Positions 26,382 through 36,002 of a DNA stretch of 64,000 nucleotides are shown piece after piece. Position numbers and translations under genes: made by a program. Numbering within the stretch: the stretch's first letter is position 1; each line of letters opens with the position of its first letter. The DNA is from Alkalihalobacillus trypoxylicola (GTDB taxonomy: Bacteria > Bacillota > Bacilli > Bacillales > Bacillaceae_D): contig NZ_LTAO01000036.1 of assembly GCF_001590785.1 (NCBI RefSeq), positions 153,419-217,418 of the forward strand, in the 5' to 3' direction. The notes beneath the pieces are model-generated. The model searched no databases, was not told the DNA's origin, and was given only the letters and a program-made list of their open reading frames with translations.

Positions 26382-27557
26382 ATGAGTACATATAAAATAA
26401 TTAAAGAAAAAAGAATTCGATTAGGGATGACTCAAAAAGAATTAGCAGATTCCCTTGGAATGGGGAAAAATGGGGACAGAACTTTAAGAAGATGGGAAAA
26501 CGGGGAAACAGAGCCCTCATCAATAGAACTTCAAGCAATTTTAAAATTTCCGGAGATTCCCCCATTTCCCCCTTTAGAAAACCCAACATTTAAAATGATA
26601 GATCTCTTTGCAGGAATTGGTGGAATTCGACTGGCATTTCAAAGGCAAGGTGGTCAATCTGTATTCGCTTCAGAATGGGACAAATTTGCTTGTAAGACAT
26701 ACAAAGCAAACTTTGGAGAAGTTCCAGTAGGTGATATTACTTTAATTGATCCACACTCAATTCCTAACCACGATATTCTACTAGCTGGATTCCCTTGTCA
26801 GCCATTTTCTCAAGCAGGATTAAAAAAAGGATTTGAGGACACTCGTGGAACCCTCTTTTTTCACATTGCAAATATATTAAAAACAAAACGTCCCAAAGCA
26901 TTTTTATTAGAAAATGTAAAACAATTAAAAGGACATAATAAGGGACAAACACTGGCAAAAATAAAACAAGTTTTAGAAGAATTAGGTTACTCATTGCATA
27001 TTGAGGTGCTAAGGGCGGCCGATTTTGGAATTCCTCAAAATAGAGAGAGAATTTTCATTGTAGGATTTCATTCATCAATAGGGGGACACGATATCTTATT
27101 CAAATTTCCAAGCCCTTCATATGAAAAAACGAATGTTGGTTCGATTTTACAAAAAGATGTAGATAACAAATATACTATATCAGATCGACTATACCAAGGA
27201 CACTTACGAAGAAAAGCAGCTCATAAGGAGAAAGGTAATGGGTTTGGATTCTCCCTCTTCAATGCTGAAAGTCCGTATACAAACACTATTAGCGCTAGGT
27301 ATTATAAGGATGGTAGTGAAGTATTAATTGAACAAAAAGGAAAAAACCCAAGAAAGATAACACCTCGTGAATGTGCAAGATTACAAGGTTTCCCTGAAAA
27401 TTTCATTATACCCGTTTCGGACACCCAAGCTTACCGACAATTTGGTAATTCAGTTACCGTTCCAGTTGTTGAATTAATTGCAAAAAATATGGTTAAAGCA
27501 ATTCAACCATATTTTCTGAATGATACTAATGAAATTGTAAAAATATCAACACAGTAG
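26382..27557 (+). CDS. C5-cytosine DNA methyltransferase with N-terminal HTH
   Basis: Residues 1-55 form an Xre-type helix-turn-helix (MTQKELADSLGM, then RTLRRWENGE). The methyltransferase core follows: motif I DLFAGIGGIRLAF, motif IV with catalytic Cys in GFPCQPFSQAG, motif VI LLENVKQL, motif VIII QNRERIFIVG, and motifs IX-X RLQGFPENF and QFGNSV. It methylates cytosine at C5 and should protect the host from the adjacent LlaJI-like nuclease. Only one methyltransferase is present, so the target site is probably symmetric, unlike LlaJI, which needs two. It could also serve the DISARM-like genes. TTTGGAGTGTAGTGA precedes the ATG. Confidence 0.93.
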   Translation: MSTYKIIKEKRIRLGMTQKELADSLGMGKNGDRTLRRWENGETEPSSIELQAILKFPEIPPFPPLENPTFKMIDLFAGIGGIRLAFQRQGGQSVFASEWDKFACKTYKANFGEVPVGDITLIDPHSIPNHDILLAGFPCQPFSQAGLKKGFEDTRGTLFFHIANILKTKRPKAFLLENVKQLKGHNKGQTLAKIKQVLEELGYSLHIEVLRAADFGIPQNRERIFIVGFHSSIGGHDILFKFPSPSYEKTNVGSILQKDVDNKYTISDRLYQGHLRRKAAHKEKGNGFGFSLFNAESPYTNTISARYYKDGSEVLIEQKGKNPRKITPRECARLQGFPENFIIPVSDTQAYRQFGNSVTVPVVELIAKNMVKAIQPYFLNDTNEIVKISTQ

Positions 27558-27577
27558 AGATTTTCTTTACTGTGTTG
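27547..27577 (+). terminator. Hairpin at the end of the methyltransferase gene
   Basis: CAACACAGTA and TACTGTGTTG pair around an 11-base loop that holds the last bases of the stop codon. There is no strong T-run, so terminator efficiency is uncertain. Confidence 0.55.
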
Positions 27578-27733
27578 ATATTGTCTTTATGAATTTCACG
27601 CCCCGTTACTGTAAAGTAGTATCAATCATCATCTGTTGTAATAATAACCCTTCTTAAAAGTATGATTTCCACTTTCATCTTGTAGTTTGCTTGAATTTAG
27701 GTCTTTTTTTCCATCTTACTTTTCAATCTTTTT

Positions 27734-28240
27734 TTAATCTTCATTAGTTTGGAGCTTATTTGAATAAACAATTTTAGAATTATTTATTAGCTTTTGTGTA
27801 ACCGTTAAATTCCATGCCCTCACTTTACTATGCCATTTTTTATTTTTCAAGAAATTTATCCAACTTAGCTCTATTATCTTTTCAAGAACATAACCTTCAT
27901 AAAATTTCATTACTATGATGTATTCAAACTTTTGAGATTCTGGTTCATTAGTATTTGGCTCATTCAATCAGTAAAAAACACCTGTTACTTTTCCTGTAGT
28001 AGATTTAATACTATATCTGTCAACTTTTACGCTTATTGCATCTATATTTTGAGTGTCTATAGGTGCTGGCTGTAACTTTGGCAAACCTATAGTATTACTA
28101 TAATAATTTATTGCTATATATTCACCCAAGTCACCTAATAAATTTTTACTCCTAATAATTCCTCTTTTTTTTAATTCATTAATTACTTCACTTTAGGCTT
28201 TAATTAAATCGTTATCTGATAATCCATTTATTAAATTCAT
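27734..28240 (-). pseudogene. Broken DUF6998-like gene
   Basis: Three frames joined together give a continuous protein of about 165 residues: MNLINGLSDNDLIKA, then RGIIRSKNLLGDLGEYIAIN, NTIGLPKLQPAPIDTQNIDA, YSIKSTTGKVTGVFY and LNEPNTNEPESQKFEYIIVM. From memory this resembles proteins labelled DUF6998 that accompany restriction genes; IDAI...YSIKST could be a PD-(D/E)xK-like core. An early TAA, a slip in a run of eight A, and a TGA after VFY inactivate it. GGGGGAAAAA precedes ATG 28240. The 77-codon frame at the 3' end is the remnant, not a separate gene. Confidence 0.75.
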
Positions 28241-28945
28241 TTTTTCCCCCTTAATGAATTGCTCACTTAAACAATTTGTTTCTTAACTGTAATAAACGTA
28301 TTATATATTTATCATGAATTTTCTATTACACGATACTTTATCTTATTTACTTCTATGTAAGTGGATAATTATCAGCAATTAATAAATGTCACTTTTCGTA
28401 TAGTTAGTGGTGTGAATATATATAGTTATACAAAATTATTTTTCTGTTATATATGTTTACCTTAATTTCATTAAGCAGCTCTTAACGTTGCATATTGGAT
28501 TTTCTTACATTTAAAATTATAGTTACTAGCTGATGTAAATAACCCGTTATCTCTTTCTTTCTGTATTGTTTAAAATTATTCACATATTTACTCTAATTAA
28601 TTCATTTGTATTGGCATCCATACTAGTTAACACCTCAGATGATGTATAATATTAAAATCTGGATTACCTTATCACGTATGCAAATGTTTCATTAGACGAT
28701 AAATTAGGAATACTAAAAAATAATGACATAAAAACCCTTACTTAGAAGCGCTGGTTCGGTCACTCAAACACCTAATGAATTTTCCACAAAAAGGTTTTGC
28801 CTCACATAAGGAAGCAAGACAATAACCTTTCATCCCATACACTTACAAAATTAATTCTCTTTTGGATTATAGTATTAGTTCTTTCTATACATTTATACAA
28901 ATTGCCGACCGCGTATAGTGAAATAATATCCTTAATAACTATTCT
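28241..28945. other. AT-rich gap, nothing recognised
   Basis: About 700 bases between the dead DUF6998-like gene and drmB. I see no reading frame with a ribosome site, no hairpin with a T-run and no copy of the dispersed repeats. It may be decayed coding sequence. Confidence 0.5.
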
Positions 28946-30874
28946 CTACTTCGCGTGTATTTTTTTCAGATAATCTTCAAAAAAACCAACTCCCTGGACA
29001 TTTGGTAACCCCACAATCAATGATCTGTCTAAAAATCTATTAAACTCTTCACATGACGTTTCGGGAAGATAAGTACAGTTATGACAAGCGGCTATATTTA
29101 ATGAATGGATTCCTTGACCCGATGTTACTCCAATTTCTGTGCAGACTGGGTCTGATGAACACCATTTAGCTTTATTAATAGATCTTTCTAGTATCTGTAG
29201 TAATGTATCCTTTTCTCCTAACCTAACTAAGCCACCCATAGTTCCTTCAGAGTCACCAGAAGCAGTATATATCAAAAAGCCGTTCATCTCTTTTCCATTT
29301 TCTTTTGATATAAATAAACGTTCCCGTAAAGCTGAAGTACTATATCCACATTCAAAGATCATCTCAGAAATTAACAAATGAGCTAGCGTGTGCAACATGA
29401 CATACCTAGGATTCAACTCTCTTCCCATCACTATACCCGCTGCTTCTATCTCGTTATACCTAGACTGTAGTAAATTAAAATGTTCATTTACCAGTTTACT
29501 TTCCCAATTAGTTAAAGCTTCATCATTGAATTCAATAAATATACCTTCTCCGTAAACTGTATAACCCGGCAACCAATTATTTTCTGGACTACTAGGATTC
29601 CTAAAAAGTAATTCTCTTCCTTTAATTATTTTATCTCTATTTATAGATTGATTACTATTAAGCCTTTCAAAACCAAACAATACCCTAGTATCACGTAATT
29701 TAGGTACCAGATGAATTTTAGATATCCCTAATTTTTTAAACTCCATTAGTGAATTCAATTTTTCATCGAACTCTGAAACAACTTTTAGATGCTGATTATC
29801 TATTGTTTCATTGAGAGAACAAAATTCCTGATACCTAAGTTTCTTTTCAATATCTTCTAACTCATTATCTTCTACTACCAGACTCTCGCCTTCAATTACA
29901 GTAAGTGCCTTAATAATAGTTTGATTGTTTGCTGTTTGGAGATCGACACTAAACTTACTTAATAGATAAGTTGCAATCTTTTCTTTTTCATCAATAATAA
30001 TTTTCAATGTCTCAATTTCATGAGCAATTGGTTCCTGCTTTAAAAATTCAATTACTTCTTTAAGTTCACTTGAGTAATCTCCAGGTAAATAAAGAGCGCT
30101 AATAACGTCAGGATAATAAACGTTATTCGAGTTTCTTAACAACACAAAAGGTTGTTCAAGACATTCTTCATGTGCAGTTTCATTAGTACCATACCAATGT
30201 TTTCTACCGGTACATAGAAAAGTTTTTCCTTCTTGTACTTGTGTTACAAGAGGAGAAATATTTCCATTGTCTAATTTAGAGGTAATCCCTTTTAATGACC
30301 TTTTATAGTTCTCTCCACAAACAGTACATTCAACACGCATACTTGTAAGTGTTGCTCCTCCTGTTGAGACAAGTTTTAAAGGGCCTTTACATTTATTCGA
30401 TATATCTCTATGAACCCACTGATTCCAAGGAAAATCATCAATATGCCCATGCTTACAAACTGTAACAAACGGTACTTGAACTAAGTAACCATTATTACAA
30501 TGTTTGCACTTTTTCTTACTAATATCAGCAAGATGAAGCTTCTCCATTTTCCTACAACGGTTACAGTAAAACCATGTAGGAAAAAGTATCATAGGAATTT
30601 TAAGATCTACATTTTTAAGACTGCCTCCATTTTTACCAAATGTTGATCTATAATCGGGAGGAAGACGAAATTCCTTAACTCCTAGGATATTCTCAAGTCT
30701 TGACTCATTAAACCTATAATCAGCTAAATCTACATTACTTCCTTTAAACCACTGATCAAGTACGCCTGTCATCATATTAATACCTTCATTGTTTGTTGAT
30801 ATAGCACCTACACCAAAAGGTGATATCAACTCAGCTCTTCTTAAAGGGATTCTTGTTTCATTTTTATTTTTCAT
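28946..30874 (-). CDS. drmB: DISARM protein DrmB (DUF1998)
   Basis: A 642-residue protein. It starts with the DrmB-typical RRAELISPFGVGAI, has an N-terminal zinc ribbon (YCNRCRKMEKL and CKHCNNGYL) and the HGHIDDFPW block, and ends with a DUF1998 zinc region (CSSDPVCTEIG, then ACHNCTYLPETSCEEFN). DrmB partners the DrmA helicase and is needed for DISARM phage defence. Its ATG overlaps the drmA stop as ATGA, with GGAGG ten bases before it, so the two are coupled. In known systems drmC, a phospholipase D-type nuclease, follows; here the next 700 bases are empty. Confidence 0.9.
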   Translation of the reverse strand: MKNKNETRIPLRRAELISPFGVGAISTNNEGINMMTGVLDQWFKGSNVDLADYRFNESRLENILGVKEFRLPPDYRSTFGKNGGSLKNVDLKIPMILFPTWFYCNRCRKMEKLHLADISKKKCKHCNNGYLVQVPFVTVCKHGHIDDFPWNQWVHRDISNKCKGPLKLVSTGGATLTSMRVECTVCGENYKRSLKGITSKLDNGNISPLVTQVQEGKTFLCTGRKHWYGTNETAHEECLEQPFVLLRNSNNVYYPDVISALYLPGDYSSELKEVIEFLKQEPIAHEIETLKIIIDEKEKIATYLLSKFSVDLQTANNQTIIKALTVIEGESLVVEDNELEDIEKKLRYQEFCSLNETIDNQHLKVVSEFDEKLNSLMEFKKLGISKIHLVPKLRDTRVLFGFERLNSNQSINRDKIIKGRELLFRNPSSPENNWLPGYTVYGEGIFIEFNDEALTNWESKLVNEHFNLLQSRYNEIEAAGIVMGRELNPRYVMLHTLAHLLISEMIFECGYSTSALRERLFISKENGKEMNGFLIYTASGDSEGTMGGLVRLGEKDTLLQILERSINKAKWCSSDPVCTEIGVTSGQGIHSLNIAACHNCTYLPETSCEEFNRFLDRSLIVGLPNVQGVGFFEDYLKKIHAK

Positions 30875-33800
30875 ACAAGAATTTCCTCCAACTCTTTCAC
30901 AAGATAAGAGTTCGTGACTTCACCTTGACATGAAGCATCAACATTTCTCATTGACATAGGAACAGGTAGTGCAGTACCTTTGTATCTTTCCTCAATATAG
31001 CTTCCTGACTGATACATTAAAAAATATCCTCCATCACTTTTCTCTTCCCAACTTGTTGCACCTAAATTCATAATATGTTTTACGTATATATCAAAGTTTT
31101 CCTTTACCACTGGGGTTTGCTTAGGATCAATCAACTTTACACGGTTTAATAGTAAATCTTTAAAACTATTTAACGAGTTTATATGCTCCCGTACATACTC
31201 AGGTGACTGTGCTACTTGTTCATCATGTAACTGTCTTAGATATCCGATAATTAATCCATATAAAGATCTATTAATACATGGATCTGAATAAGGAGTTACA
31301 CTTGTTGGCTCAACTTTTGAATACAGACGTTCATGATATTCCCTAAAATGCTCAAAGTGGGATTTATCTCTAGAGATTCCCGTTTTATATAAAGTAACTA
31401 CAAGACCAGGACGCTCTTTCCAATTGCGTCCAACCCTACCTGTAACTTGAATATATTGTGCTGTATTCTTAGGTTGACCCACTACAATCATTAATGAAAG
31501 CCGATCAATATCTACCCCTACCTCTATTATGTTGGAAGCTAGACATACATCTATAGAATTCTTTTTATCTTTTAATTTGTGAATTACATCTGAAACTTCT
31601 CCACTATCTAATCGTGAAGTAAGTTCAAGAAAATTATTAAGCCATCGTGTCTGGTTTCTATCTGTAATATTGTGTTTTTTACGTACTTGATTGAGATAAC
31701 TAGGTATATCTGTTTGTAATAATGTGAGCGCCCCACCTAATTCTCTTAAACTATTAAAGAAACTTAATAATGTCCAAAAAGGGTCTCTCTTGTCCTCATG
31801 AAAATTCATTACAGATTGCAATAGTATAGAATAAATTTTCACCTGTAACATTTGCATCCCAATTACTGGAGAATAAACGCCCACATACTTTCTTCCTTTA
31901 GCCGGAAGATTATTTTCGTCAACAGCTACTTTCGCAAAAAAGGAATCGTCATGGGAAAGCCCAGGACTTGGGAATAGTTTAGCTTGATTTTTATCTCTTC
32001 CATATAGAGCCATTATTTGTTCTTCATAACGACGTATTGTTGCGGTTGAACATATTATTTTTGGTTTAATTGAATTACCCGTTCTTCGATCCGTTGATAA
32101 TTCTTCTATTAATATTTCATACATCCCCGTCATTGACCCTAACGGACCTGATATAAGATGAAGTTCATCCTGGATTATTAAATTAGGAGGTGAGTATTGC
32201 CTTTTCCCAGTCATATCAATCCCGAACAATGCACGTGCTTCTGGTTTCCATGATAACATAGCAAATTTGTCTATTGTCCCAATAATAAACGTAGGCTGAT
32301 TTTCATAAATAGATTCGTCTACAATATATACATCTACTTTGTTATGAAATGGGCATTTCTCATCTGGGCAATAAATTGTTAATTCTTTATTATTCCGGCT
32401 ATAGTCATAGCCAAAAATACGCTCTTCCTTTTTCATTGTTTTTTTACGTCTAGAAGCTAATCCTTTTGACACAGTCTCATCTTTGACTGTATATTTCCCC
32501 AATTTTGCCCCGCACCATGGACAAGACTTTACTATGAAAGACTTACTGTCATTTCCTTCTTTCCATTGTTTTAGTTGTTCTTTAGCACCATGAGAACCTT
32601 CATTTTGATTAGGTGTTACTTTCGAACCTAACCAGATTCCTATTGAGAAAGGAGTTCCCCCAAGGTCCTCAGAGAATTTTTTGCGCAACATTTCCATTGC
32701 ACAAATTAATCTAGAAGAACGTTGAAATTGGTCAGTTGTTAACAAACGAAGTGTGTACCTCATGATTATATCTGTACCAGTGTCATTATTATCTTTAAGT
32801 CTTTTTAAGAACATTGAGAAAGCTGCTACACCTAGATAAGCCTCCGTTTTTCCACCACCTGTAGGAAACCAAATTAAGTCAACAACCTCTCTATCGATCG
32901 AGTTTCCTTCAGCTACAGAAGGAATAGACATTAGGAAAAATGCAACCTGAAAGGCTCTCCAGTTCCCCTTCCCCCTCCGAAAAATGTCATTATACCCGGG
33001 TATTTCACTGAATTCTATTTCTTGGTAAAAAGAAATATCATTATCCTTAACTTCACCATCTCTAATATTGGTTCCAACAACTTGTTGTATCGCCATTGCA
33101 TAGTTGGCTAATTTAAAGGCCTTCCTTACATTCTCGTCTTTTTTTAGAAGTTCAATTCCTCTTTTCATTCTTTGCGCAGATTCCCTACACTTTTCTAAAT
33201 GATTTTTTGGAGTATTACCGTATTCAACTTGTAAAGATGCAACTTCTTTTTCCTTTATATCAATCCATTTTTCATATGTTTCTACAAGATTACTTAATAT
33301 CTCCTCAATTGTATCAGAGTTTGGAACTATTTCAGCTAACTCTAACATTGAAATCGCATAAGTATTCCCATATTGATCAGTAATATCAGGTGTCATACTT
33401 ATAGCTTCATATTCAGGTAAAAATGTAGATGAAATTCTTTCAATGTACCTACGGTCCTTATCTTTAAACCAATTTGCCGAACAACCATGCCCTAACGCAA
33501 AAGTTTGTGCTTCTCGATAAAGTAACCTATTAGAACTTTCCTCTTCATCCAATTCTGATGTACTAGTTGTTGTTGATGATGGGTAAGGACAAAACTGATT
33601 CTGAATATAATCAGATAAGGTTATTGATATTTCACTCTGAAATAAACAACATTCTTCTATTAAATTGTCAGATGTGACAGGAGTTCGGTTAGTTAGACTG
33701 ATAGTTATTAAAAACTTATTATCCCCATAGTTTCGTGAAAAAAGTAATAATTGTAAAGTTAATCCATTCACATTTATGCTTTTAGTATGAGTAGATTTCT

Positions 33801-34428
33801 CAATTAAATCTTTTTTAGATAATTTGATTGGATCTATATTAACTGTTTCACGAGCCCACCATTTATTTAATTTCTTCCCATCTGCTAAACTTATAGTAAA
33901 ATTCTTATAACTTCCTCCATTTATCTCGATATTAATTTTAGAGTTTTCATTCTCAAGTTGCACATAATAACTCAGGGCTAAACTTGCGGGTGAGAAGTCA
34001 TTTTTTTGTGGCATTAAGTCGACATTTTCCTCTTCATCTACCTCTTTGTTTAAATTAAATGAGCTACCTCTTTCTATTAGCGTTTCTATATTTTTTATTC
34101 CATCTTTCGTAATAAATTTTTCTTCACTTTCATCATTAATTTCTGTTAGATCTTTCTCTTGAGTTAATACTTCATCACTTGCAGTCTCAAATGGGAATAT
34201 AACGCCAACTGAATATTGTAACAAAGGAGGGTTCACCTGAATAATTTCTTCTAATGTCTGAGAATTATAATATTTCCTATAAGTTTCATCCCTGTTTGAA
34301 AAGACGACATTTTGAGTTACTTTTAATGGGGACATTTTGTCCTTATTCACTTTAACTGGACCAATCAATTCTTGTTTGATATTATCAATAAGTTCATCTC
34401 TATTCTCAATATTAATTTCAAGTCCCAT
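30871..34428 (-). CDS. drmA: DISARM helicase DrmA
   Basis: A large superfamily 2 helicase-like protein of 1,185 residues. It has Walker A FPTGGGKTEAYLG (about 520), a four-Cys zinc insert (CPWCGAKLG and CPDEKCPFH), a DELH motif II in LIIQDELHLISGPLG (about 750), motif III STAT, and motifs V/VI in NIIEVGVDIDRL and QVTGRVGRNW. The N-terminus DELIDNIKQELIGP is the usual DrmA opening. DrmA and DrmB form the DISARM core that recognises incoming DNA. I prefer ATG 34428 with AAAAGGG before it; ATG 34446 overlaps the upstream stop (ATGA) and is also possible. Confidence 0.9.
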   Translation of the reverse strand: MGLEINIENRDELIDNIKQELIGPVKVNKDKMSPLKVTQNVVFSNRDETYRKYYNSQTLEEIIQVNPPLLQYSVGVIFPFETASDEVLTQEKDLTEINDESEEKFITKDGIKNIETLIERGSSFNLNKEVDEEENVDLMPQKNDFSPASLALSYYVQLENENSKINIEINGGSYKNFTISLADGKKLNKWWARETVNIDPIKLSKKDLIEKSTHTKSINVNGLTLQLLLFSRNYGDNKFLITISLTNRTPVTSDNLIEECCLFQSEISITLSDYIQNQFCPYPSSTTTSTSELDEEESSNRLLYREAQTFALGHGCSANWFKDKDRRYIERISSTFLPEYEAISMTPDITDQYGNTYAISMLELAEIVPNSDTIEEILSNLVETYEKWIDIKEKEVASLQVEYGNTPKNHLEKCRESAQRMKRGIELLKKDENVRKAFKLANYAMAIQQVVGTNIRDGEVKDNDISFYQEIEFSEIPGYNDIFRRGKGNWRAFQVAFFLMSIPSVAEGNSIDREVVDLIWFPTGGGKTEAYLGVAAFSMFLKRLKDNNDTGTDIIMRYTLRLLTTDQFQRSSRLICAMEMLRKKFSEDLGGTPFSIGIWLGSKVTPNQNEGSHGAKEQLKQWKEGNDSKSFIVKSCPWCGAKLGKYTVKDETVSKGLASRRKKTMKKEERIFGYDYSRNNKELTIYCPDEKCPFHNKVDVYIVDESIYENQPTFIIGTIDKFAMLSWKPEARALFGIDMTGKRQYSPPNLIIQDELHLISGPLGSMTGMYEILIEELSTDRRTGNSIKPKIICSTATIRRYEEQIMALYGRDKNQAKLFPSPGLSHDDSFFAKVAVDENNLPAKGRKYVGVYSPVIGMQMLQVKIYSILLQSVMNFHEDKRDPFWTLLSFFNSLRELGGALTLLQTDIPSYLNQVRKKHNITDRNQTRWLNNFLELTSRLDSGEVSDVIHKLKDKKNSIDVCLASNIIEVGVDIDRLSLMIVVGQPKNTAQYIQVTGRVGRNWKERPGLVVTLYKTGISRDKSHFEHFREYHERLYSKVEPTSVTPYSDPCINRSLYGLIIGYLRQLHDEQVAQSPEYVREHINSLNSFKDLLLNRVKLIDPKQTPVVKENFDIYVKHIMNLGATSWEEKSDGGYFLMYQSGSYIEERYKGTALPVPMSMRNVDASCQGEVTNSYLVKELEEILV

Positions 34429-34442
34429 ATAGTCATCCCTTT

Positions 34443-36002
34443 TCATATATATTTTATTACTTTCTTCTCTTGGCTTAAAGGAACAGAAAAAATCTCACTC
34501 TTAAAATCTAGTATCATTTCAATAGTAAAAGAAGCCCCTTTATACTCTGGTAATTCGACAATTTGAGAACCTGTTTCATAAAGTTGTGCTAAATCTAATT
34601 GTTTTATTTTTCTTCTTAATTCATTACTAATCATTCTTCCAGCTTGAATATGGAATGCTGCAAGCTTTCGTGAAGCCTCATAATACTTCGTGGCAGCTTT
34701 CTCATTTCCCTTAGTAAGAATTAATAAAAAGTTCGCATACTCTTTATTATTCTTTAGTTTAAATGAATCATCTTTTAATAAATGATTAATTTTCAATTCG
34801 TTAATGGATTCTAATCCCTTTTTCTGTAGTATACGGCATAGCTTTGCAGTTCCATACTTTTCTACTAGTTTTTTTAAGTACTTCTTTAACTTTTTCTGTA
34901 AGTATCGGTATTCGGAAATATTTACATCAGCAAAAAGTTCATCTGCTATTGTTTTAATTAACGTGGTTTCACTTTGATTTCGAATTAATAAGTAATCCTC
35001 GGTTGTTATAGAGTCTAGTTTTCTCTTTTCAATTCTTCGAGCATTAGTAAGTATTTCATGTTTTCTTTCTTTGTTTGCTAAGAGAATAATACGTCCCTGT
35101 GTTAATTCCACTGGTACAATTTCAATAAGCTCTGTGTGTTCTTGCTTGTCTATTTTTGAAACTATATCTTGAAATATCCATGAACTTACTTTTGGTTCAT
35201 CTATATTAGTGGGTGGAGTTGTATCAATTGGTTCTTCAGAATATCCCTTTAAATTTAAGTTATCTACATCATTAATATTTTTAATTTCATCATTAGTTAT
35301 TGTTAAGCCTTTATACATGGTAGAATAATAACTTGCTTGATTTAGGTGTAAAAACATACTATTATTCTCAAATTTGTTATCGTAAAGACTATATGACAGA
35401 TAGTAACTCACCTTAGCTCGTGGAACACTGTTAAATGAGTAATCAAAATAATTTTCATTTCCAATAAAAATAACAAAGTCAAAGGACCTGTTTGTTCTTT
35501 TAAAAGTTCTCTCTGAATAAAATTCAATAGTTTGAACACCTGTTTGTCTCTTTAAGAAACTTTTTTGACTTTCTTCAATTTCTCGTTTAGTTACTACTAC
35601 ATGTGTTTGTGAACTATGTTTAATTACATTTTTTTTCAGGTAATCCAATATAGGATTTCTATTACTAGAAACAATTTTTAAAAGCAAATCAAATAATTGG
35701 CTATATACTTCTTGGTCGTTATAAATTGCGTTAATTGTATCTATAACATTTCTTAATTCCGTGATCTTATCTTCGTTTATTATTTCACAGTAAGGTTTTA
35801 ATGATGTAGATATATCATATAAAGCAAAGCGTAGTGGCATTAAAAATCTACCAAACAGTTCATTGTCATATTCTTCTTCAGAAAATTTCGGCCTAGATAT
35901 TTTATAAATTTGATTTAATAAAGGATTCTCTATTCTTATATAATTAATTTTATAAGAGTTTGATAGTTGATAAAAGTGATTTGAACCTCTATTATTACTC
36001 AT
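34443..36002 (-). CDS. Unknown DISARM-associated protein, 519 residues (DrmE C-terminal half?)
   Basis: I recognise no catalytic motif. The protein is largely helical at the C-terminus, with a Lys-rich stretch (RYLQKKLKKYLKKLVEKYG, about 370) and IQAGRMISNELRRKIKQLD near 480, which resembles a nucleic-acid-binding helical bundle. Its ATG has an ideal site, TGGAGGGAAAAAA, inside the end of the previous gene, and its stop overlaps the drmA ATG. With the 318-residue gene upstream it gives about 837 residues, close to the size I remember for class 2 DrmE, and it occupies the drmE position. A split drmE is the leading idea; a new two-protein component is the alternative. Confidence 0.6.
   Translation of the reverse strand: MSNNRGSNHFYQLSNSYKINYIRIENPLLNQIYKISRPKFSEEEYDNELFGRFLMPLRFALYDISTSLKPYCEIINEDKITELRNVIDTINAIYNDQEVYSQLFDLLLKIVSSNRNPILDYLKKNVIKHSSQTHVVVTKREIEESQKSFLKRQTGVQTIEFYSERTFKRTNRSFDFVIFIGNENYFDYSFNSVPRAKVSYYLSYSLYDNKFENNSMFLHLNQASYYSTMYKGLTITNDEIKNINDVDNLNLKGYSEEPIDTTPPTNIDEPKVSSWIFQDIVSKIDKQEHTELIEIVPVELTQGRIILLANKERKHEILTNARRIEKRKLDSITTEDYLLIRNQSETTLIKTIADELFADVNISEYRYLQKKLKKYLKKLVEKYGTAKLCRILQKKGLESINELKINHLLKDDSFKLKNNKEYANFLLILTKGNEKAATKYYEASRKLAAFHIQAGRMISNELRRKIKQLDLAQLYETGSQIVELPEYKGASFTIEMILDFKSEIFSVPLSQEKKVIKYI

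Noticed and set aside
28946..34428. BREX or Zorya-type system
   Set aside because: No PglZ, BrxC, ZorA or ZorB signatures; the DrmA and DrmB motifs and gene order fit DISARM.
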